Shown piece after piece: positions 1 to 9,037 of a stretch of DNA of 39,570 nt. The translations under genes were made by a program, and so were the position numbers. The notes under the pieces were generated by a model. That model was not told the origin of the DNA, did no database searches, and worked only from the letters and a program-made list of their open reading frames with translations. Origin of the DNA: Acidobacteriota bacterium (GTDB lineage: Bacteria; Acidobacteriota; Terriglobia; Terriglobales; Acidobacteriaceae); assembly GCA_021799405.1 (NCBI GenBank), contig JAJZAL010000018.1, positions 1 through 39,570 of the forward strand, read 5' to 3'. The stretch's first letter is position 1, and each line of letters begins with the position of its first letter.

Positions 1-1185
1 GAGGTTGCGCTCGCGCTCGTCCTGCTCATCGGCGCGGCGCTGCTCATCCGAACCTTCCTGGCGCTGCGCAACGTCAACCCCGGATTCGATCCTCGCCATG
101 TCCTCACGCTGCAAATGGCTCTCACCGGCGGTCACTTCAAAACCTCCGCCGCGGTCGCACAGGTTTCACGCGACGGGCGCGAGCGGCTCGATGCCATTCC
201 GGGTGTAGAAGCCTCGGCTATGAGTTGCGTTCTGCCCCTCGAAGGCGGCTACGGATTGCCCTTCAACGTCCTGGGCAGGCCCACGGGAAAGTCCCCATGG
301 ACCGGGGGTGCCAGTTGGATGAGCGTATCGCCCGGCTACTTCTCCGTCTTTCATATCCCCATCCTGCAAGGCCGCGACTTCACGCAGCAGGATGACGCAT
401 CGGCTCCCGGCGTCGTCATCATCAACGAAGCCATGGCCAGACAGTACTGGCCAAAGCAGAACCCCATCGGCCAGCAGATTCTTATCGGCAAGGGCATCGG
501 CCCTCAGTTTGTCGAGGGACCGCGGCAGATCATCGGCGTGGTCGGCAATATCCGCGGCGCGGGCCTGAATCACAAGCCGCAGCCGCAGATGATTGTTCCC
601 CTCGCCCAGGTCACCAACGGAATGACCGCGCTCAATACCGGTATCGCTCCAATGGTATGGCTCGTTCGCACTCACGGCGATCCCCGCCAGTACATCGCCG
701 CCGCAAAGAAGCAACTGCGGCTCGCCAGCGGCGGCTTTCCCGTCGGACGCGTTCGCCCCATGACCGAAGTAGTTTCGCAGTCCATTTCGCGTCAGGACTT
801 CGACATGCTGCTCCTCTCGATCTTCGGAGCTGCTGCCCTCATCCTCGCCGGCATCGGTATTTACGGGCTCATGGCCTACTCCGTCCAGCAGCGCACGCAG
901 GAGATGGGTATCCGCATGGCCCTCGGCGCTGACAGGGACCGCATCCGCAATCTGGTCGTGTGGCACGGAATGCGGCTCGCCCTCATCGGCGTGGTCGTCG
1001 GCGTGGGTGCAGCCCTGGGTCTCACCCGCTTCATCGCCAGTTTTCTCTATGGCGTGAAAAACTGGGATCCCATGGTATTCGTCTCTGTCCCGGTGATCTT
1101 GTCTCTCGTGGCCCTGCTGGCAGTCTGGATGCCGGCTACGCGGGCCTCCAGGCTCGATCCGCAACAGGCCCTGCGCGTGGAGTGA
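1..1185 (+). CDS. ADOP-family permease (MacB/FtsX-like), 3' part
   Basis: This is the C-terminal half of an ABC-type permease of the acidobacterial duplicated orphan permease family; the gene begins before the window. The open frame runs from base 1, where EVALALVLLIGAALLIRTF forms a membrane helix, through a periplasmic MacB-like domain to three more helices near the C-terminus. The FtsX-type signature RTQEMGIRMALGADR and the terminal motif RASRLDPQQALRVE are typical of the family. The ATG at 115 lies inside the domain and is not a start. No ATPase gene is visible nearby, as is usual for this 'orphan' family. The family is related to lipoprotein and macrolide exporters, but its substrates are generally unknown. 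A second, complete member lies at 16979-19612. Confidence 0.9.
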   Translation, partial: EVALALVLLIGAALLIRTFLALRNVNPGFDPRHVLTLQMALTGGHFKTSAAVAQVSRDGRERLDAIPGVEASAMSCVLPLEGGYGLPFNVLGRPTGKSPWTGGASWMSVSPGYFSVFHIPILQGRDFTQQDDASAPGVVIINEAMARQYWPKQNPIGQQILIGKGIGPQFVEGPRQIIGVVGNIRGAGLNHKPQPQMIVPLAQVTNGMTALNTGIAPMVWLVRTHGDPRQYIAAAKKQLRLASGGFPVGRVRPMTEVVSQSISRQDFDMLLLSIFGAAALILAGIGIYGLMAYSVQQRTQEMGIRMALGADRDRIRNLVVWHGMRLALIGVVVGVGAALGLTRFIASFLYGVKNWDPMVFVSVPVILSLVALLAVWMPATRASRLDPQQALRVE

Positions 1186-1497
1186 TTCCCCGCCGCCTTG
1201 CACTTGGCAACACGCCAGTGCCCAGGTGCGGCCCGCGCGCACCGGCAACCGTGCGCTAGGCCATTCCCGCCTTGCCACTCCCCGCATCGCTTCCATAAAA
1301 TCGCTTTACTTCAAGCGAACGCCTCTTTCGCTCGCCAAAATTTCACGGCCTCATCGCAACTTCGGGCCGAAAAAGGAACCCGCCCCATGCAAGCACTCCG
1401 CCGCATTCCAGCGCAAAACCCGGAAAGCCCCAACCCCTGCACGCACTATGAAGTTGACGCGACCAACAGGGAGCGGCAACCCTCGATTCGGCGGGAT
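1186..1497. other. Intergenic region with two stem-loops and a candidate promoter
   Basis: This stretch separates the permease from the esterase. Two inverted repeats follow the permease stop: 1200-1208 with 1214-1221 (near-perfect), and GCGCAC/GTGCGC at 1237-1242 and 1251-1256. Neither is followed by a T-run, so they are weak terminator candidates. The candidate esterase promoter lies at 1272-1301. I see no protein-coding signal here. Confidence 0.4.
1272..1301 (+). promoter_or_regulatory. Candidate sigma-70-type promoter for the carboxylesterase
   Basis: TTGCCA at 1272-1277 matches the -35 consensus at 5 of 6 positions. TAAAAT at 1296-1301 matches the -10 consensus at 5 of 6, and the spacer is 18 bases. 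The predicted transcript would carry a leader of about 190 bases before the start at 1498. This is inference from consensus only. Confidence 0.4.
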
Positions 1498-3051
1498 ATG
1501 CACGGCATCCTGGGTTTTGCGCTCTCCCTTGCCTGCCTGTTCCTCACTCCCGCGCTCTGTGCTGCCCAGCCTCAATCCAAGCCCGCCTACGCGCCCACTC
1601 CCAAGGCTCGTGTCACCATCGCCCAGGGCGCCCTTGAAGGCACCGAGCCCGCACCCGGCATCTTCGCTTATCTCGGAATCCCCTTCGCTCAGCCGCCCGT
1701 CGGCAATCTCCGCTGGCGCGCCCCGCAACCGCCCAAACCCTGGCACGGCACCCTCCTCGCCGACAGCCACGGCGCGCCCTGCCCACAACTCGACGAAGGC
1801 TGGAACCACTGGGACACCCTCCACTACAGCGAAAACTGCCTCCACCTCGACGTCTGGACATCCGCCCACGCCCGCAACCTTCCCGTCATGGTCTACATCC
1901 ACGGCGGCTCCAACCTCGCCGGCGACGGCTTCTCCAGCGGTCTCCCGCTCGTCACCCACGGCGTCGTCTTCGTCACTATCGAGTACCGCCTCGACATCTT
2001 CGGCTTCTACCGCACCGCCGCTCTCGACAAAGCATCCGCCCACCACACCTCCGGCGACTACGGCCTCCTCGACCAGATTGCCGCACTCCAGTGGATCCAC
2101 AACAACATCGCCAGATTCGGCGGCAACCCCAACAAGGTCATGATCTTCGGCCAGTCCGCAGGCGCCGTTGACACTGGCCTGCTCCTCACCTCGCCGCTCG
2201 CTCGCGGCCTCTTCACTTCCGCTCTCGAAGAAAGCGGCCAGGTCCTCGGCCTCATGCCCACAGCCACCAAAAGCGAATCCGAAATCGCATGGGCGCCCGT
2301 CTCCAGGGCCCTCGGGCCCACGCTCGCCGCGCAGCGCGCCCTCACCGCCGCACAGGTTCTCGCCATCGATAAACAAGCGCCACTTCCGCCGCCCGTCACC
2401 TGGTGGGGCTATCGCGGAGCCAGCGTCAACGGCTGGGTCCTGCCCCAGATGCCCTGGCGCGTCTACCAGGCTGGCAAGGAAGATCCCGTCCCGCTCATCC
2501 TCGGCACCAACGCCCGCGAAATTGTCCCCACCGGCCAAACCTCCCGCCAGCTCGCGCACGTCATGGCAGAAACCCTCGGCTACAAAGCCGCCGCCAGGCT
2601 CGACGCCGACTATCTCAACCACCCCAGCCCGCTGCTCGGCTCACCCTCGGCCCGCTTCGCCACCGACCACGACTTCCACTGCGCCATCCGCCTGCTCGCA
2701 AACTGGCACGCCGCCCACGGATACCCCACCTGGGTCTACCGCTTTGACCGTCCCGACCCCGGCCAGACCTCCGCCTTCCACACTTCCGAGCTTTTCTACC
2801 TCCTCAACTTCTTCCCCGGCCACGCCAAACCCACTCCGCAGGACCTCCGGATCGGCCGCGACCTCGACCTCTATTGGTCCAGCTTCGCCAAAACCGGCGT
2901 CCCCACCGGCCCTGCTGCATGGCCCCGCTATACCGCCGCGCAGCATGCTCCCTGGCTCGACATCCCGAAATCCGGCACAGATATCCATGCCGTACACGCA
3001 CCCTTCGGCGGAGAAGCCTGCGCCATCATGGACCCCTCCTACCCGAAATAA
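1498..3051 (+). CDS. Secreted type-B carboxylesterase
   Basis: This is a type-B carboxylesterase (alpha/beta hydrolase) of about 517 residues, expected to hydrolyse carboxylic esters outside the cytoplasm. The chosen ATG begins a clear signal peptide (MHGILGFALSLACLFLTP, cleavage after ALCAA); an in-frame extension back to 1198 has no such character. The family motifs follow in order: YLGIPFAQPPVGNLRWRAP near the N-terminus, YIHGGSN (oxyanion hole), GQSAGA with Ser220 as nucleophile, Glu341 in GTNAREIVP as the acid, and His428 in HTSELFYLL. The ribosome site (GGCGGGAT) is weak, so the start is moderately certain. Its stop is only 10 bases from that of the convergent protease gene. The natural substrate cannot be read from the sequence. 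Confidence 0.88.
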   Translation: MHGILGFALSLACLFLTPALCAAQPQSKPAYAPTPKARVTIAQGALEGTEPAPGIFAYLGIPFAQPPVGNLRWRAPQPPKPWHGTLLADSHGAPCPQLDEGWNHWDTLHYSENCLHLDVWTSAHARNLPVMVYIHGGSNLAGDGFSSGLPLVTHGVVFVTIEYRLDIFGFYRTAALDKASAHHTSGDYGLLDQIAALQWIHNNIARFGGNPNKVMIFGQSAGAVDTGLLLTSPLARGLFTSALEESGQVLGLMPTATKSESEIAWAPVSRALGPTLAAQRALTAAQVLAIDKQAPLPPPVTWWGYRGASVNGWVLPQMPWRVYQAGKEDPVPLILGTNAREIVPTGQTSRQLAHVMAETLGYKAAARLDADYLNHPSPLLGSPSARFATDHDFHCAIRLLANWHAAHGYPTWVYRFDRPDPGQTSAFHTSELFYLLNFFPGHAKPTPQDLRIGRDLDLYWSSFAKTGVPTGPAAWPRYTAAQHAPWLDIPKSGTDIHAVHAPFGGEACAIMDPSYPK

Positions 3052-3061
3052 CCGCTACCGC

Positions 3062-6000
3062 TCACCTGGTAACGGGCGGATAGGCCGGTTGTTCCGGAAA
3101 CGCAGGCATCCATGCTGGCCGCGGAGGCTTAACCACCGGATGCGTCTGAATCTCCTTCAGAAGCACATGCACCGCGGTTTCAATCTGGGAATCAAGGTTC
3201 TTCTGCGCCAGCAAGCCAGGATTCACGTGCACCGGGATCGACGGGATCACGCCGATATTCTCGACCACCCACTTCGAGTCGGTTCCGTACATGGCGACTT
3301 CGGAAACCACCTGCTGACCGCCGTCCAGCAGTGTAAAGGTGTTGTCGTATCCGCGCACCCCGCCCCAGGTGCGTGAACCGATGGTCGGCCCAAGGTGATA
3401 CTGCTGAAAGCGATACGCGAAAATGTCGCCATCGGAAGCCGAGCCGCCATTGATGAGCGCCGCCATGTGGCCGATATACGCATTCTGCGGGCTCACCTCA
3501 TACGAACCATGACGGTTCGTCCAGCCTGCCACCTCCTTCTGCGTCAGCTGGTCAAACAGAATCGTGTCAATAAAGCCGCCCAGGTTCCAGCGGTCATCGA
3601 TGATCAGACCCGGCTTGTTGAGTTGGCTGTAGTACTGCCGCACAAACTCGTGCAGACCAGTCGCCTCCATGTCGTCCAGATACACATAGCCCACCTTGCC
3701 GCCGGAAAGCTTGTTCACCTCGTTCCGGTTGTTGTTAATCCAGTGCAGCAGGTGCAGCTTGCCGCTGTTGACCACCGGCTTCACCAGGATGGTCCACGGT
3801 TTGCCCGTGGGGGTGGCCGCCACACTCAGCGTGATGGTCTGCCCAAGGGTGCCCTGCAAAAGCTCGTATGGATTGGTCGGGGCGGTGAGCGGCTGGCCGT
3901 TGATCGCCAGCACGTAATCCCCCTCCTTCACCTTGAGCCCCGGCTGCGCAAGCGGCGCGTAATAGCCCGGTACGGTATTGTCCCCATGGTAGATCTGCTT
4001 CAGATAGTAGCGTCCGGCTTGGGCGTTCAATCCAAATGTCACACCCAAACCGGCCGTCGGTTGCGGAGGAGTCTTCCAGCCCATGGCGCCGCCAAAAATA
4101 TACATATGGCTCTCGCCCAGCGAGCCGATCATATTGCCCATGATGTAGTTCAGATCTTCCCGGTCTTGGGCCAGAGGCAGCAGCGCCCGGTAATCCTTGC
4201 CGATCGTCGCCCACTTGGCCTGTATCAACTCCGGATTTACGAAGTAATCGCGCACATGGCGCCACGCTTCGTTGTAGATCTCCGTCCATTCCGCACGCGG
4301 ATCTACACGCATCTGCATGTTCGCGGTATTCAGCTTCTTGCTCTTGACCTGCGCTTTAAACGCCGAAGGACGCAGCACCCAATGGCCGTGCAGATTGTAG
4401 AGCAGCGTCGAGCCGTCTGCCGACAGTACGAAGCCTTGGTCCAACCCCGGCCCCTTAGCCAGCGTCAGCGCCTTCCGCTTCTTCAGGTTGTAGGCACGTA
4501 GTTCCGGCGCCTGGCCGGGAATAGCCCCTCCCAGCACTGGCACCGGCGTGGTCGAATAGTAGACAACTCCCTTGTAGGCGGCCACCTGCGAAATGTTCGC
4601 CGCTGGCACCGGCACCTGAACCGCACGCTGGATCAGCCCCGTGAAATCGATCTTGACCGCAGGCGTCTTCGGCTTCTTGCTCTTCGCCTCTTGCTTGCCC
4701 TTGCCGGCGGTCTTCTCTTTGCTCTTGCTCGCGTCGGCCTTCTTGTCCTTGCCCTTCTGCTGCGAGCTTGCCGTCGGCTGCTGCGTCCGCGGAGCAAACG
4801 GGGAAGGAGTATCCGCCTGGAGCGTGGTCACATACAATCCATCCGGAACCACACCCGAGGCTCCGAAGTTGTAGCTCGAAAGCACAGGGTTTACGAGCCG
4901 GGCCGACACAAAAAACAGATACTTGCCGTTGTGGGAAAATGCTGGCCTGCTGTCGCTGAAATCGCCTCGGCTGATCTGGTGCAGGTCGCCGCTCTTGACG
5001 TCATAGATGAAGAGAGCGCGAAGTTGATTGGGCAAGTGCTTGGACAACGCCAGCCACTGGCTGTCCGGCGAGAACGAGATGTTCTGGAATGCGCCCACCA
5101 CCATCTGCGGATCAGAGGCGACTTCTTTCTGCGCCCCGCTCTTGGTATTCACCAGCCACAACTGCTGCTTCGAGTTCGTATAAGACAACCATTGCCCATC
5201 AGGACTCCACACCAGCGGCCCGGAAACGGTCAGTTCCCCTTCTTGTGTCAATGCGCGCGGCTTGCCGGTCCCGTCCGCCGGACGCACCATCACCTGGCTG
5301 TCCACGCCTTTGTCTTGGATATAGGCGATCCATTTCCCATTGGGGGACCAGGCCGGATCTTCGTCGTTGCTGGCCACCGTCTTGCTTAGGTCCGTGGTGT
5401 GCCCGTAATCCACCGGCACGGTAAACAATGCGCCCCGCGCGCTGAAGACCGCCAGCTTGCCATCCGGCGCCACATCGGCGCCACGAATCATCTTCGCCGC
5501 TGCATATTCATAGGGCAGCGTATGCCTGCCGCTCAGCGGCACCGTCACGGGCACGGCCTTCAGCTTGCCTGTCGCAAATAAATACACATACAGCTTGCCG
5601 CCGTCCGAAATCGCGATGCCCGTATTCCCTGCGCTCGGCCAGTCCACATCGTAAACAGGGAAATGCGTCACCTGTTGCATCGCACCCGTCTTCAGATCCC
5701 TCACCCACAGGTTCAGCACGCCTTTCGGACCACGGTCTGAAGCAAAATACAGCTTGTCACCCACCCACATCGGGAACGTGTCTTCGCCTTTCCAGTGGGT
5801 CAACTGCGTGCTGGCGCCGGTCGCCAGATCATAGGTGTAGATTTGGCCCGCCTGCCCGCCGTAATAGTGCTTGCGGTGGAAGGGCCGCAGGATGCGCGAC
5901 AACTTGTTGTACGCAACCTCCGTGCCGCCGCCATTAAACGACAACGGACCAGTCCACGGCATCGGCAATACCGTGGGAAATCCCCCGGCCACCGGCACCT

Positions 6001-6478
6001 CGAATGCACGCTCAATCTGTGGATTAAAGCTGTCACGCCGCGATAGAAAAATCACGTCGCGGCTGTTCGGCGTCCAGCCAATCACAGTGTTGTCCGGCGC
6101 CGTCCCGATCTTGCCACCAACCGGCCCGTTGATCGACCGCCAGGTGAGCTGCTTCACCGGGCCGCCGTCGATCGAGACAACATAAACATCCGTATTGCCA
6201 CGAAACCAGCCCGTAAAGGCGACCCACTTTCCGTTTGGGGACACCAGGGGATGCGAGTCGTAGCCCGAATCCGCGGTCAGCCGCACCGCCTCGCCGCCTT
6301 GCACTCCGGCTTTCCACACTGACCCGCCGGCTTCAAATACCACCGTGTCACCGTGAATGCTCGGATAGCGAATCAATGCCTGCACCGGGCCCGATGCTTC
6401 CTGAGCGAGTGTGTTATGGGAAGGCAGAACAAGCAAAAGGGCAGCGCCGAATGCGCAGGCAAGCGTTTTCAACCTCAT
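3062..6478 (-). CDS. Tricorn protease homolog (beta-propellers, PDZ, S41 peptidase)
   Basis: This is an exported tricorn-like serine peptidase of 1,138 residues with a signal peptide (MRLKTLACAFGAALLLVLP...LAQ). The N-terminal half holds TolB/WD40-like propeller repeats, recognisable by motifs such as SPNGKWVAF and SPDGQWLSY. A very lysine-rich linker follows at about 563-610, then the tricorn core, a PDZ-like segment (GLKVKEGDYVLAINGQ) and the S41 domain. The catalytic set is visible: Ser790-His791 in LGESH, the nucleophile serine in GGSASDGD (about 1013-1015), and a Glu in VVENIGVIP. Tricorn-type proteases degrade oligopeptides; the signal peptide suggests periplasmic action. The ribosome site AGAGGA precedes the ATG. 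The gene is divergent from lipA and convergent with the esterase. Confidence 0.92.
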   Translation of the reverse strand: MRLKTLACAFGAALLLVLPSHNTLAQEASGPVQALIRYPSIHGDTVVFEAGGSVWKAGVQGGEAVRLTADSGYDSHPLVSPNGKWVAFTGWFRGNTDVYVVSIDGGPVKQLTWRSINGPVGGKIGTAPDNTVIGWTPNSRDVIFLSRRDSFNPQIERAFEVPVAGGFPTVLPMPWTGPLSFNGGGTEVAYNKLSRILRPFHRKHYYGGQAGQIYTYDLATGASTQLTHWKGEDTFPMWVGDKLYFASDRGPKGVLNLWVRDLKTGAMQQVTHFPVYDVDWPSAGNTGIAISDGGKLYVYLFATGKLKAVPVTVPLSGRHTLPYEYAAAKMIRGADVAPDGKLAVFSARGALFTVPVDYGHTTDLSKTVASNDEDPAWSPNGKWIAYIQDKGVDSQVMVRPADGTGKPRALTQEGELTVSGPLVWSPDGQWLSYTNSKQQLWLVNTKSGAQKEVASDPQMVVGAFQNISFSPDSQWLALSKHLPNQLRALFIYDVKSGDLHQISRGDFSDSRPAFSHNGKYLFFVSARLVNPVLSSYNFGASGVVPDGLYVTTLQADTPSPFAPRTQQPTASSQQKGKDKKADASKSKEKTAGKGKQEAKSKKPKTPAVKIDFTGLIQRAVQVPVPAANISQVAAYKGVVYYSTTPVPVLGGAIPGQAPELRAYNLKKRKALTLAKGPGLDQGFVLSADGSTLLYNLHGHWVLRPSAFKAQVKSKKLNTANMQMRVDPRAEWTEIYNEAWRHVRDYFVNPELIQAKWATIGKDYRALLPLAQDREDLNYIMGNMIGSLGESHMYIFGGAMGWKTPPQPTAGLGVTFGLNAQAGRYYLKQIYHGDNTVPGYYAPLAQPGLKVKEGDYVLAINGQPLTAPTNPYELLQGTLGQTITLSVAATPTGKPWTILVKPVVNSGKLHLLHWINNNRNEVNKLSGGKVGYVYLDDMEATGLHEFVRQYYSQLNKPGLIIDDRWNLGGFIDTILFDQLTQKEVAGWTNRHGSYEVSPQNAYIGHMAALINGGSASDGDIFAYRFQQYHLGPTIGSRTWGGVRGYDNTFTLLDGGQQVVSEVAMYGTDSKWVVENIGVIPSIPVHVNPGLLAQKNLDSQIETAVHVLLKEIQTHPVVKPPRPAWMPAFPEQPAYPPVTR

Positions 6479-6705
6479 AGGGTAATCCTCTGGAAATTCC
6501 CGACTGGGACACAGGAGCCGCGCAAAGGGCCTGGTAAGCGGGTGATTTGCATCGACTTGGATGATTGCCCTTGATTATCTGCCTGTGATCGTTAGCTGAC
6601 AAGTAAACCGGCGCGTTACCCCGGCTGCCGAACCTCTTCGTCGAGCGATTACGGTTCGGCAGGACATCTCCTCTGGAGACAGCCCGTCCCTTACAATAGG
6701 GGGTT

Positions 6706-7632
6706 ATGGCTTCCAGCCCGTTCGTGCAGATCGACCTCGCCCCCAAACGCCCCGTCCAAAAGCCTGACTGGCTCAAGGCCCGCGCCCCCATGGGCGAAAA
6801 CTACCACGACCTCAAGTCGCTGGCTCGCCGCCTCAATCTCCACACCGTCTGCGAGTCCGCCCACTGCCCCAACATCGGCGAGTGCTGGCATCACCGCACC
6901 GCCACCTTCATGATGCTCGGCAACCTCTGCACCCGCCGCTGCGGCTTCTGCGCCGTCCCCAAGGGCCGTCCCGAGCCCATTGACTTCGACGAACCCCGCC
7001 GCGTCGCCGAAGCCGTCGCCATGCTCGGCCTCAAATTCGCCGTCATCACCAGCGTCGACCGCGACGACGACATCCTCGGCGGTGCCCGCGCCTTCGCCAT
7101 GGTCATCGAGGAAATCCGCAGGCAGGCCCCCCAATGCCAGGTCGAAGTCCTCATCCCTGACTTCCAGGGCAACGAAGAGGCCATCAAGATCGTCGTCGAC
7201 GCCCACCCCGAAATCCTCAATCACAACACCGAATCGGTCCCGCGCCTCTATCGCGCCGTCCGCTCCGGCGCCCGCTACGAGCGCACCCTCCGCCTCCTCG
7301 AATTCTCCAAGAAAACCGACCCCACCGTCGTCACCAAGTCCGGCGTTATGGTCGGCCTCGGCGAAGAAATGCACGAGCTCCTCGATGTCTACCGCGACCT
7401 CGCACGCGTCGGCACTGACGTCCTCACCATCGGCCAGTACCTCCGCCCCTCGAAGGACCACCTGCCCATGGCCCGCTACTACACCCCCGAGGAGTTCGCC
7501 TTCATGAAGGAAGAAGCCCTCCGCATGGGCTTCCGCCACGTTGAAAGCGGCCCGCTTGTCCGCTCCTCCTATCACGCGCACGAACAAGCCGATTCAGCCC
7601 AGGCGGATGCAGCCTCCGTCCGCATTGTCTAG
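6706..7632 (+). CDS. lipA: Lipoyl synthase
   Basis: This radical-SAM enzyme inserts two sulfur atoms into protein-bound octanoyl groups to make lipoyl cofactor for 2-oxoacid dehydrogenases and the glycine cleavage system. The 308-residue protein has the auxiliary-cluster motif Cys49-x4-Cys54-x5-Cys60 (CESAHCPNIGECW), the radical-SAM motif Cys75-x3-Cys79-x2-Cys82 (CTRRCGFC) and the C-terminal RSSYHA motif holding the serine ligand. The ATG follows AGGGGGTT, a usable ribosome site. nadD starts 19 bases after the stop, so the two are probably co-transcribed. All key residues are present and nothing looks unusual. Confidence 0.97.
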   Translation: MASSPFVQIDLAPKRPVQKPDWLKARAPMGENYHDLKSLARRLNLHTVCESAHCPNIGECWHHRTATFMMLGNLCTRRCGFCAVPKGRPEPIDFDEPRRVAEAVAMLGLKFAVITSVDRDDDILGGARAFAMVIEEIRRQAPQCQVEVLIPDFQGNEEAIKIVVDAHPEILNHNTESVPRLYRAVRSGARYERTLRLLEFSKKTDPTVVTKSGVMVGLGEEMHELLDVYRDLARVGTDVLTIGQYLRPSKDHLPMARYYTPEEFAFMKEEALRMGFRHVESGPLVRSSYHAHEQADSAQADAASVRIV

Positions 7633-7651
7633 GTCCCGGAGCAAGTCCACG

Positions 7652-8356
7652 GTGAGTCAAACTCCATCCCGCCCGCCCCGCATCGGCTTTTTTGGCGGCA
7701 CTTTCGACCCTCCCCACACCGGCCACCTCGCCCTCGCCAGCCTGGCCCTCCAAACCCTCGATCTCGACAAGGTGCTCGTCGCGCCCGTCGGCCTCCAGCC
7801 ACTCAAGCTCGGCCGTCCCGCAACCCCCTACCGCGACCGCCTCGCCATGACCCGCCTCGCCCTCGCCGGCCATCCCCGCCTCGAACTCAGCGAAGCCGAC
7901 GCCCCGCGCCCCGACGGCCTGCCCAACTATATGATTGACACCCTCCGCCGGTTGCGCGCACCTTTGCCGCCCGATGCTCAGCTCTACGTCATCTGCGGCG
8001 CTGACGCTTTCCTCAACATCTCCCTCTGGCACCGCCCTTCCGATCTCCTCATGGAATTCCCCTTCATCATCGGCGCACGCCCCGGCTTTGACCTCGGCCG
8101 CATCGCCAACGCCCTGCCAGACGATATCTCCGTCGCCTCCGACGACCACCCCGATCCGCAACTGCTCACCCTCGGCCTGCGCAACCGGCACGGCCGCCGC
8201 TCGCGCCTCTACCTCCTGCCCCAGCTACAGCACGACATCTCCGCCACCGAACTCCGGGACGCGCTCCACTCCGCCGACCCCAACCCCTCGCTTCTGCCTC
8301 AGGCCGTCCTCGCCTACATCCGCGACCACCGCCTTTACCGCAACGGCACCCCCTGA
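7652..8356 (+). CDS. nadD: Nicotinate-nucleotide adenylyltransferase
   Basis: NadD transfers AMP from ATP to nicotinate mononucleotide in NAD synthesis. The nucleotidyltransferase motif GFFGGTFDPPHTGH is near the N-terminus and the ISATELRDAL motif (family form ISSTxIR) near the C-terminus. I chose the GTG at 7652, which follows GGAG at about 10 bases and places the motif around residue 10 as in known NadD proteins. An in-frame extension back to 7541 would only overlap lipA. The protein is 234 residues, a normal length. The order lipA-nadD-rsfS on one strand suggests one operon; the nadD-rsfS pairing is common in bacteria. Confidence 0.94.
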   Translation: MSQTPSRPPRIGFFGGTFDPPHTGHLALASLALQTLDLDKVLVAPVGLQPLKLGRPATPYRDRLAMTRLALAGHPRLELSEADAPRPDGLPNYMIDTLRRLRAPLPPDAQLYVICGADAFLNISLWHRPSDLLMEFPFIIGARPGFDLGRIANALPDDISVASDDHPDPQLLTLGLRNRHGRRSRLYLLPQLQHDISATELRDALHSADPNPSLLPQAVLAYIRDHRLYRNGTP

Positions 8357-8419
8357 TTCCCGCGCGCATCCCCGCGCTGAATTGCTCTACCATACCCGCA
8401 AGGAGACCGAACCGAACGA

Positions 8420-9037
8420 ATGCCCACCAACGAAACCCGCCAGATGGTCCTCGCCGCCGCTGCCGCCTGTGAAGATAAAAAAGGTCAGGATACCCGGGTC
8501 CTCGAGCTCGACGCTGCCGACGCAGGCTTTACCGATTTCTTCCTCATCACCAGCGCCGCCAATGAGCGCCAGGCCGTCGCCATCGCCGACGAAATCGAAC
8601 TCCAGCTCAAACGAAAATTCGGCGTCTATCCCAACTCCGTCGAAGGTCGCCGCCTCGGCGAATGGATCCTCCTCGACTACGTCGACTTCGTCGTCCACGT
8701 CTTCCTCGCCGAGCGCCGCGCCTTCTACGACATCGAGCGCCTCCGCAAATCCGCCCGCACCGTCGACCTCGACGAGCTCAAGCGCGCCCTGACGGAAAAG
8801 ACTCTCGCCGCCCGCAAAAAGGCTCCAGCAAAGAAGAAATCCGCCACAAAACAACCCGCGCCGGCAAAGAAGACTTCGCCTGCAAAGAAAACCCCGGCAA
8901 AGAAAGCCCCGGCCAGGAAATCTCCTGCAAAGAAAACCGCGGCAAAGAAAACTCCAACCCAAAAAGCAACCAGCTCCGTTACAAAAAAACCCGCGGCAAA
9001 GAAAACCGCGACGAAAAAATCCCTCCGCCGCAAATGA
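8420..9037 (+). CDS. rsfS: Ribosomal silencing factor RsfS with lysine-rich C-terminal tail
   Basis: RsfS (Iojap/DUF143) binds ribosomal protein uL14 and blocks joining of the ribosomal subunits under nutrient limitation. Residues 1-125 form the standard domain (DFFLITSAANERQAVAIADEI, GEWILLDYVDFVVHVF). The protein then continues for about 80 residues of Lys, Ala, Pro, Thr and Ser with repeated PAKK and AAKK units, ending SLRRK. RsfS proteins usually stop at about 110-140 residues, so this tail is unusual and resembles histone H1 or mycobacterial HupB-type tails. AAGGAG lies 13 bases before the ATG. The stop overlaps the next ATG by 4 bases (ATGA), indicating translational coupling. Confidence 0.92.
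   Translation: MPTNETRQMVLAAAAACEDKKGQDTRVLELDAADAGFTDFFLITSAANERQAVAIADEIELQLKRKFGVYPNSVEGRRLGEWILLDYVDFVVHVFLAERRAFYDIERLRKSARTVDLDELKRALTEKTLAARKKAPAKKKSATKQPAPAKKTSPAKKTPAKKAPARKSPAKKTAAKKTPTQKATSSVTKKPAAKKTATKKSLRRK

Noticed and set aside
166..1296. Minus-strand frame opposite the ADOP permease
   Set aside because: It is His/Asp/Gly-rich, a typical shadow of a GC-rich permease gene, with no domain.
1198..3051. A 617-residue esterase starting at 1198
   Set aside because: The first 100 residues are low-quality translation of the promoter and leader; the signal peptide starts at 1498.
8820..9037. Repetitive DNA resembling a CRISPR or tandem array
   Set aside because: The repeats are short, irregular and in frame; they encode the PAKK/AAKK tail of RsfS.
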